The notes beneath the pieces were generated by a model. The model had not been told where the DNA came from. It ran no database searches and saw nothing but the letters and a program-made list of their open reading frames with translations. This document shows, piece by piece, positions 58,582 through 64,000 of a DNA stretch of 64,000 bases. The translations under genes and the position numbers were made by a program. Origin of the DNA: Cellulomonas chengniuliangii (GTDB taxonomy: Bacteria > Actinomycetota > Actinomycetes > Actinomycetales > Cellulomonadaceae); the NCBI RefSeq assembly GCF_024508335.1, contig NZ_CP101988.1, positions 372,001 to 436,000 on the forward strand. Direction: 5' to 3'. How positions within the stretch are numbered: the first letter of the stretch is position 1; every line of letters starts with the position of its first letter.

Positions 58582-58643
58582 CCGGCAAAGGAGCCGGGCG
58601 CGGATTAACGGCCGCCCCGGCAAAGGAGCCGGGCGCGGATTAA
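58582..58643 (+). repeat. Two 27-bp identical copies with AAAGGA-loop hairpins in an SDR leader
   Basis: Two copies of a 27-bp sequence (58582-58608 and 58617-58643) are repeated with a 35-bp period. Each contains a CCCGGC/GCCGGG-type stem closing an AAAGGA loop, followed by GCGGATTAA. The second copy leads straight into AAGGAG and the ATG at 58653. Possibly an RNA-binding or translational control element. Confidence 0.75.
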
Positions 58644-58652
58644 GGAGTGAGC

Positions 58653-59426
58653 ATGCGCACCATCGTTGTCACCGGCGCGGCGTCTGGAATTGGCCGGGCC
58701 ACCAAGGAGCTTCTCGAGTCACGCGGCGACCGCGTGATCGGCGTGGACCTGCGCGAGGCCGACGTCACCGTCGACCTCAGCACCTCGGAAGGGCGTGCGG
58801 CGCTCGTCGAGGGCGTGGGTGATCTGACCGGCGGCCGGATCGACGCGATCGTGGCCAACGCGGGGCTCTCGCACGAGATTCCCGTGACCATGGCCGTCAA
58901 CTACTTCGGCGCGGTGGCCACGCTCGAGGGCCTGCGCCCCTTCCTGGCTGGCTCTGAGGCTCCGCGCGCTGTGACCACCAGCTCGATGGCGAGCCTGCGC
59001 CCGTCCGACGACGTGCTCGTCGAGGCCGCGCTCGCCGGCGACGAGGCCAAGGCGCTGGCACGGGCAGCCGAGCTCGTCGAGAGCGGGCCGCAGAGTGTCA
59101 TCTACCCGAGCAGCAAGCGCGCGCTCAGCCGGTGGCTGCGCCGCACCGCCCCGACCCCCGCATGGGCCGGCGCGGGCATCCCGATCAACGCGATCGCCCC
59201 GAGCGTCGTGCTGACGGCGATGACGGCCCAGATGCTGGGCTCCGAGGAAGGTCGCGACATGGTGTCGTCCCACGTGCCGATGCCACTCAACGGCTACATG
59301 CCTCCCGAGTCGGCCGCGGCGCTGTTCGCCTGGCTGGTCAGCCCAGAGAACACCCACCTGTGCGGGCAGGTCATCTTCATCGACGGCGGCACCGACGTCG
59401 TGATGCGCGGCGACAGCACCTGGTGA
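58653..59426 (+). CDS. Short-chain dehydrogenase/reductase (3-alpha-HSD-like)
   Basis: About 257 residues, classical SDR: TGAASGIGRA (NAD(P) motif, residues 8-17), IVANAGLSHE (NAG), TTSSMASL (catalytic Ser region) and IYPSSKRALSRW (YxxxK). An Asp after the second strand (GVDLREADV) favours NAD(H). The layout with an insertion before YPSSK resembles 3-alpha-hydroxysteroid dehydrogenase/carbonyl reductase. ATG 58653 follows TAAGGAG with 5-nt spacing. Its leader contains a tandem hairpin repeat (58582-58643). It ends in a 14-bp-stem terminator shared with recQ. Confidence 0.92.
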   Translation: MRTIVVTGAASGIGRATKELLESRGDRVIGVDLREADVTVDLSTSEGRAALVEGVGDLTGGRIDAIVANAGLSHEIPVTMAVNYFGAVATLEGLRPFLAGSEAPRAVTTSSMASLRPSDDVLVEAALAGDEAKALARAAELVESGPQSVIYPSSKRALSRWLRRTAPTPAWAGAGIPINAIAPSVVLTAMTAQMLGSEEGRDMVSSHVPMPLNGYMPPESAAALFAWLVSPENTHLCGQVIFIDGGTDVVMRGDSTW

Positions 59427-59464
59427 TCCCCAGGGCGCCCGGGCACTGGGCGCCCCCGCGGCGG

Positions 59465-59499
59465 GCGGCTGACCGGCCCTGGGCGGGCCGGTCAGCCGC
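59465..59499. terminator. Perfect 14-bp stem hairpin between convergent SDR and recQ
   Basis: Arms 59465-59478 and 59486-59499 are perfectly complementary with a 7-nt loop, immediately adjacent to the recQ stop codon complement at 59500. Confidence 0.85.
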
Positions 59500-61572
59500 T
59501 CACGCGTCCGCGTCCAGGGTGGCGATGACCTGCTCGCCGTACCGCTCGAGCTTGGCGGCCCCGATCCCCGAGATGGCCCCGAGCTCGGCGGTGCTGCCCG
59601 GGCGCCGGGTGGCGATCTCCCGCAGCGTCGCGTCGTGGAAGATCACGTAGGCAGGGACGCCCGCCTCCTTGGCCGCGCCCGCGCGCCACGCACGGAGCTT
59701 CTCGAAGGTCGCGGCGTCCTCGGGCGCCAGGTCCGCGGCCGCGGCCGCCTTGCCCCGCCGCGAGCTCTGCCGCGGCGCCTTCGCCCGGGCGGTCTCGCGG
59801 CGCAGCCGCACCTCGCGCTGGCCGGACAGCACATCGGCGCTGGCCTCGGTGAGCACCAGGGTGCCGTAGCCGTCGCTCGTCACCCCCAGCAGCCCCTGCG
59901 CCAGCAGCTGGCGCACCACGCCGCGCCACTCGGCCTCGGAGAGCTCCGTGCCGATGCCGAAGACGCTGAGCTGGTCGTGGCCGTGCTGCGCCATGCGCGG
60001 GGTCTGCTTGCCCAGCAGGATGTCGATCACGTGCCCGGCCCCGAAGCGCTGCCGGCGCTCGCGGTCCAGCCGCAGCACGGTGGACAGGAGCATCTGCGCG
60101 GCCCGGGTGCCGTCCCAGCCCTCGGGCGGGGCCAGGCAGGTGTCGCAGTTGCCGCACGGCTCGCTCGCCTGGCCGAAATACGCCAGCAGCTGCACGCGCC
60201 GGCACTCGACCGTCTCGCACAGCGCCAGCATCGCGTCGAGGTGCTGGCCCAGGCGGCGGCGGTGCGCCGCGTCCCCCTCCGACGTGTCGATCATCCGGCG
60301 CTGCTGGACGACGTCCTGCAGGCCGTAGGCGAGCCATGCCGTCGCGGGCAGGCCGTCGCGTCCCGCGCGCCCGGTCTCCTGGTAGTAGCCCTCGACGGAC
60401 TTCGGCAGGTCGAGGTGTGCGACGAAGCGCACGTCGGGTTTGTCGATGCCCATGCCGAACGCGATGGTCGCGACCATCACGAGGCCGTCCTCGCGCAGGA
60501 AGCGCGACTGGTTCCGGGCCCGGACCCGCGCGTCGAGCCCCGCGTGGTACGGGAGCGCGGGGATGCCCTGCTTGACCAGGAAGTCGGCGGTCTTCTCGAC
60601 TGACGCCCGGGACAGGCAGTAGACGATGCCCGCGTCGCCCGCGTGCTCGGTGCGCAGCAGCTCGAGGAGCTGCTGCTGCGGGCTCGCCTTGCTGACGATC
60701 CGGTACTGGATGTTCGGGCGGTCGAAGGACGCCACGAAGTGGCGCGCGTCCTCGAGCTGGAGGCGCTGGGCGATCTCGGCGTGGGTGGCGCGCGTCGCGG
60801 TGGCGGTCAGCGCGATGCGGGGGACCGACGGCCACCGCTCGTGCAGGATCGACAGCTGCAGGTAGTCGGGTCGGAAGTCGTGTCCCCACTGCGCGACGCA
60901 GTGCGCCTCGTCGATCGCGAACAGGCTGATCTCGCCGCGGTCCAGCAGGTCCAGCGTCGAGGGGACCTTGAGCCGCTCAGGGGCCAGGTACAGCAGGTCG
61001 AGCTCGCCAGCGAGGAACGCGTCCTCGACCTCCCGGCGCTGCGCGGCGTCCTGGGTGGAGTTGAGGAACCCGGCCCGGGCTCCCAGGGCTGACAACGCGT
61101 CGACCTGGTCCTGCATGAGGGCGATCAGCGGGGAGACGACCACGCCGACGCCCGGCCGCACCAGTGCGGGCACCTGGTAGCACAGGGACTTGCCGCCGCC
61201 GGTGGGCATGAGAACCAGTGCGTCGCCGCCCTGCACCACGGTGTCGATGATCTCGGCCTGGTCGCCGCGGAACGCGTCGTAGCCGAACACCGTGTGCAGC
61301 ACGTCGAGCGGCTCGGGCGGTGGCCCCGCCGGCGCCCTGCGGGCGGTGGCGGCACGGGCGGCTGCCGCGGCGCCGTCGGGACGGGACGCGCTCGGCGGGG
61401 TGACGAAGGTCGGCGCCCGGTGGTCGTGCGGTGGGCCGTCGTACGGCTCGTACGGCGGCGCGTCCTCCGGGGGCGGCTCCTCGTCGAAGAACGGGTACCA
61501 CTCGGGCGCCGGCTCCGCGTCGCGGGCTCCGATGTCCGCGCCGGAGGGGGACGACGCGTGGGGGGAGGTCAT
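59500..61572 (-). CDS. recQ: ATP-dependent DNA helicase RecQ
   Basis: About 690 residues, 3'-5' DNA helicase in recombination and fork repair. The N-terminal 75 residues are Pro/Glu-rich and likely disordered. Helicase motifs: motif 0 [50 protein letters not shown] with the aromatic-rich loop, [28 protein letters not shown] and [13 protein letters not shown]. The RecQ zinc-binding Cys set follows ([14 protein letters not shown] and CGNCDTC), then the winged-helix and a C-terminal HRDC domain ([20 protein letters not shown]). ATG 61572 has a TACAGT hexamer exactly 6 nt upstream, indicating a leaderless transcript. Confidence 0.95.
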   Translation of the reverse strand: MTSPHASSPSGADIGARDAEPAPEWYPFFDEEPPPEDAPPYEPYDGPPHDHRAPTFVTPPSASRPDGAAAAARAATARRAPAGPPPEPLDVLHTVFGYDAFRGDQAEIIDTVVQGGDALVLMPTGGGKSLCYQVPALVRPGVGVVVSPLIALMQDQVDALSALGARAGFLNSTQDAAQRREVEDAFLAGELDLLYLAPERLKVPSTLDLLDRGEISLFAIDEAHCVAQWGHDFRPDYLQLSILHERWPSVPRIALTATATRATHAEIAQRLQLEDARHFVASFDRPNIQYRIVSKASPQQQLLELLRTEHAGDAGIVYCLSRASVEKTADFLVKQGIPALPYHAGLDARVRARNQSRFLREDGLVMVATIAFGMGIDKPDVRFVAHLDLPKSVEGYYQETGRAGRDGLPATAWLAYGLQDVVQQRRMIDTSEGDAAHRRRLGQHLDAMLALCETVECRRVQLLAYFGQASEPCGNCDTCLAPPEGWDGTRAAQMLLSTVLRLDRERRQRFGAGHVIDILLGKQTPRMAQHGHDQLSVFGIGTELSEAEWRGVVRQLLAQGLLGVTSDGYGTLVLTEASADVLSGQREVRLRRETARAKAPRQSSRRGKAAAAADLAPEDAATFEKLRAWRAGAAKEAGVPAYVIFHDATLREIATRRPGSTAELGAISGIGAAKLERYGEQVIATLDADA

Positions 61573-61578
61573 GCTTCC

Positions 61579-61584
61579 ACTGTA
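61579..61584 (-). promoter_or_regulatory. -10 hexamer TACAGT of a putative leaderless recQ promoter
   Basis: TACAGT lies exactly 6 nt before ATG 61572 of recQ with GGAAGC in between and no Shine-Dalgarno. Confidence 0.5.
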
Positions 61585-61801
61585 GGAGGCCCGACCACCA
61601 CGACCAGGCTCCACCGGGCGCCAGGGCGCCGACGTCGATCGGCCGTGCGGGTGGGTCTTCGATGGCGAATCCCAACTGGTGGTCAGTTTTCGTGGATCCA
61701 TGCTTGCGTTTTCGCAGGTCAGTGCGCGATGAAACGTCGCAGAAACGCACGGACACCGCGTGTTCACTCTGGGCGACCTCACGCGTAACACGAGGCGCCG
61801 A

Positions 61802-62584
61802 ATGTATGCAGCTATGTGGACAACAGTGGATGCGACGCCCGCGCGGGCCTCCCGCAGCGATGCGGTGTACGCCGCGCTGCGCGACGAGCTGATGAGCGGC
61901 CGGGTGTCTCCCTGGGAGCGGCTCGGCGAGGAGCGGCTGGCCGAGCGGTACGCCGTGTCGCGGACCCCGGTGCGCGAGGCGCTGGCCCGGCTCCTCGCGG
62001 ACGGCCTGGTGGAGAAGCGGTCCGGGGGGCTGTACCTCTACACGCCGACCTTCGAGGACCTCGCGGCGCTGTACGAGCTGCGGGTGCTGCTCGAGGTGCA
62101 GGGCATCCGCCGCGTGGTGGACGACCCGACCCTCACGCACGACCGCGCGCTCCTCGAGCCCGAGCTGGAGGCGTGGCACGGGCTGCGGGACGAGCGGCCA
62201 GCGCCGACCCCCGACTTCGTGACCGTCGACGAGCGCTTCCACACCGTGCTGCTCGCGTCCTCCGGCAACCGCGCGTTGTCGGGAGCGCTCACCCAGGTGA
62301 ACCAGAAGATCCGGGCCGTGCGGATGTACGACTACGTCACCGCCGACCGGATGAGCGCGACCGTCGACGAGCACGTCGAGATCGTCGAGCTGGTGCTCGC
62401 GGGCCGGCTGCGCAGCGCCCTCGACGCCCTCACCGAGCACGTCGGCGCGTCCAAGGACGTGGTGGTCGAGCGCGCCGCCCATGCGCTCGCGATCGCCACC
62501 CGCAGCCACATCGACGGCCGGAGCCCTTTCCCCGCCGCCGACGCCCCCGAACTGAGCACTGCCGACGGACGGAGCCCCCGATGA
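61802..62584 (+). CDS. GntR family regulator (FadR/FCD subfamily)
   Basis: About 260 residues. Winged-helix at the N-terminus ([18 protein letters not shown], then [20 protein letters not shown]) and an FCD ligand-binding domain ([36 protein letters not shown], with metal-ligand-type Asp/His). It is coupled to an allophanate hydrolase gene by a 4-bp overlap (ATGA), so it most likely controls urea- or cyanurate-derived nitrogen catabolism. ATG 61802 follows GAGG by 6 nt; ATG 61814 is an alternative. A TTGTCCACA sequence on the minus strand overlaps the start region. Confidence 0.9.
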   Translation: MYAAMWTTVDATPARASRSDAVYAALRDELMSGRVSPWERLGEERLAERYAVSRTPVREALARLLADGLVEKRSGGLYLYTPTFEDLAALYELRVLLEVQGIRRVVDDPTLTHDRALLEPELEAWHGLRDERPAPTPDFVTVDERFHTVLLASSGNRALSGALTQVNQKIRAVRMYDYVTADRMSATVDEHVEIVELVLAGRLRSALDALTEHVGASKDVVVERAAHALAIATRSHIDGRSPFPAADAPELSTADGRSPR

Positions 62585-64000
62585 CCTCTGCACAGACCCG
62601 CGGGACCACCCCGTCCACGACCGCCCCCACCGAGCGGGTGCGCGAGGCGTACCGCCGCGACGCGGCCGCCGGGCGCCCCGAGGTGTGGCTGACCCTGCGG
62701 CCCGAGGCCGACGTGCTGGCGGACGCCGCCACGGTCGAGTCGCGTCTGGCCGCAGGAGAGGACCTGCCGCTCGCGGGCCTGGTCCTGGCGGTCAAGGACA
62801 ACGTCGACGTGGCCGGCCTGCCCACCACGGCGGGGCACCCGGACTTCGCCTACACCCCGGAGCGCACCGCCACCGCGGTGCAGCGCTTGATCGACGCGGG
62901 CGTGGTGGTGATGGGCAAGACGGCCCTGGACCAGTTCGCCACCGGCCTCACGGGCGCCCGGAGCCTTGCCGGGGCGGTGCGCTCGGCGGCGGACCCCGAG
63001 CGCGTCAGCGGCGGGTCCAGCTCCGGATCAGGCGCCGCAGTGGGCCTGGGCATCGCCGACCTGGCGATCGCCACGGACACCGCGGGGTCCGGACGCGTGC
63101 CCGCCGCCTTCAACGGCGTCATCGGCGTCAAGCCCACCTACGGCCTCGTGCCCAAGGACGGCGTGGTGCCGGCCTGCCCCTCGTACGACTGCGTGACGGT
63201 GCTCGCGCCGAGCCTCGGGCTGGCCACTCAGGCGATCCGGACGATGACGGGCCCGTCCGCGCTCGACCCCGCCTCGCGCGACTGGCCGTCGGACGCCCGG
63301 CTGGGCGCGCCCGCCGCCCCGCGGGTGGCCGTCCCCCGCGACGAGGACCTGGACACGCTCGGCCCTCAGGCCCGGGAGCACTTCGCCGCCGCCGCCCAGC
63401 GGCTCGAGGCGCGTGGGGCCGTGGTCGCCACGATCGACCTGACGCCGTTCGTGCACGCGGCCCGCCTGCTCTACGACGGCGCCCTCGTCGCCGAGAGGCA
63501 CGCGTCCTTCGGGGAGTTCCTCGCCGCCCACCCCGAGCACGCCGAGCCGTCCGTCGCCGCGATCGCCTCCGTCGCCGCCCAGGTCACCGGGTCCGCGGTG
63601 GTCCGCGACCAGGAGTTGCTGCGCTCGCTGCGGGCCGAGGCGATGGCCGCGTTCGAGGGCTTCGACGCCCTGCTGACGCCCACCGCTCCCAGCCACCCCA
63701 CGGTCGCGGCGGTGCTGGCCGATCCGATCGCCGTCAACTCGGGGCTCGGCGTCTACACCAACTTCGTCAACCTGCTCGGCCTGGCCGCGGTGGCCGTGCC
63801 CGCGGGGGAGTCGGCATCCGAAGGGCTGTTCGGCGTGACGGTGGTGACCCGCGCCTTCGAGGACCAGGTGGGCCTGGACCTGGCCGGGTGGCTCCTCGAC
63901 GAGGAGCCCGGGCAGCCGTACCCGACCACGGGCGTCCCCACGGTCGTGTTCGGGGCGCACCTGCGCGGCGAGGCCCGCAACCACGAGCTGGAGGAGCTCG
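62581..64000 (+). CDS. atzF: Allophanate hydrolase (AtzF-type amidase), 3'-truncated
   Basis: The first 473 residues are within the window and the frame is open to the edge. Amidase-signature enzyme that splits allophanate to ammonia and CO2, the last step of the urea amidolyase and cyanurate routes. The catalytic triad is intact: Lys in LAVKDNVDVAG, cis-Ser in SGGSSSGSGAAVG, nucleophile Ser in ATDTAGSGRVPAAF. GLVPKDGVVPACPSYDCV is an allophanate-hydrolase-specific block. Near the edge VFGAHLRGEARNHELEEL marks the start of the C-terminal domain found in AtzF proteins. ATG 62581 overlaps the GntR stop. The other genes of the pathway are expected beyond the window edge. Confidence 0.93.
   Translation, partial: MTSAQTRGTTPSTTAPTERVREAYRRDAAAGRPEVWLTLRPEADVLADAATVESRLAAGEDLPLAGLVLAVKDNVDVAGLPTTAGHPDFAYTPERTATAVQRLIDAGVVVMGKTALDQFATGLTGARSLAGAVRSAADPERVSGGSSSGSGAAVGLGIADLAIATDTAGSGRVPAAFNGVIGVKPTYGLVPKDGVVPACPSYDCVTVLAPSLGLATQAIRTMTGPSALDPASRDWPSDARLGAPAAPRVAVPRDEDLDTLGPQAREHFAAAAQRLEARGAVVATIDLTPFVHAARLLYDGALVAERHASFGEFLAAHPEHAEPSVAAIASVAAQVTGSAVVRDQELLRSLRAEAMAAFEGFDALLTPTAPSHPTVAAVLADPIAVNSGLGVYTNFVNLLGLAAVAVPAGESASEGLFGVTVVTRAFEDQVGLDLAGWLLDEEPGQPYPTTGVPTVVFGAHLRGEARNHELEEL

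Overview
The window is a very GC-rich chromosomal segment with frequent GTG starts, many TetR/MarR regulators, short ATGA/GTGA gene overlaps and twin CNNM proteins. This is typical of a high-GC Gram-positive (Actinomycetota); gene content (YhgE/Pip, SipW/TasA-type proteins, RbsA-type sugar transport, LacI-type sensors) points to Micrococcales, perhaps near Cellulomonas, but that placement is inference. No rRNA, tRNA, insertion sequence, phage or CRISPR array was recognised. Coding density is high. Several gene ends carry perfect GC-rich hairpins that look like bidirectional terminators.

Layout. 0-4.2 kb: 3' end of a sugar ABC operon (RbsA-type ATPase cut by the window edge, two permeases, a DUF4432 epimerase-like protein). 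4.3-6.0 kb: a TetR regulator with a palindromic operator and a DUF5692-like membrane protein. 6.1-9.6 kb: TetR, a KstD-like flavoprotein, an extended SDR. 9.7-15.5 kb: TetR divergent from an MMPL exporter whose C-terminus is a degenerate ABC-ATPase-like domain, followed by YhgE/Pip. 15.5-18.3 kb: small hypotheticals, an OmpA-like exported protein and a lipoprotein. 18.5-22.1 kb: two adjacent large proteins that appear to carry the two halves of a trypsin-like (NAL1-type) protease. 22.1-28.9 kb: SDR, VOC, LURP-one-like, lipoprotein, WS/DGAT acyltransferase, twin CNNM/CBS proteins. 29.0-33.2 kb: secreted M28 aminopeptidase with a Gly-His tail, small membrane proteins, LiaF-like, YdeI-like. 33.3-40.4 kb: heterodimeric ABC exporter, DUF4914 P-loop protein, class II glutamine amidotransferase. 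40.4-49.8 kb: two small hypotheticals, then a SipW/TasA-type export cassette next to three cyclic-di-GMP genes (GGDEF-EAL membrane protein, PilZ protein, LacI-sensor-PAS-GGDEF-EAL protein). 50.0-64.0 kb: DEAD-box helicase, MsrB, NERD protein, MarR-flanked DHA2 drug exporter, TrmL, aldo/keto reductase with a pseudo-alpha/beta-hydrolase, SDR preceded by a duplicated hairpin, RecQ, and a GntR regulator coupled to allophanate hydrolase (cut by the window edge).

Themes. (1) Export and envelope stress: MMPL/YhgE, DHA2, heterodimeric ABC and LiaF-like proteins, with local TetR/MarR regulators. (2) A matrix/c-di-GMP neighbourhood in which signalling proteins sit beside the SipW peptidase and its likely substrates. 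(3) Apparent split or degenerate enzymes: the two-chain protease candidate, the ABC-like domain without Walker A on MMPL, and a hydrolase that has lost both nucleophile and catalytic histidine. (4) Six transcription-unit-initial genes have a TAnnnT-like hexamer exactly 6 nt before the start codon and no Shine-Dalgarno, suggesting leaderless mRNAs.
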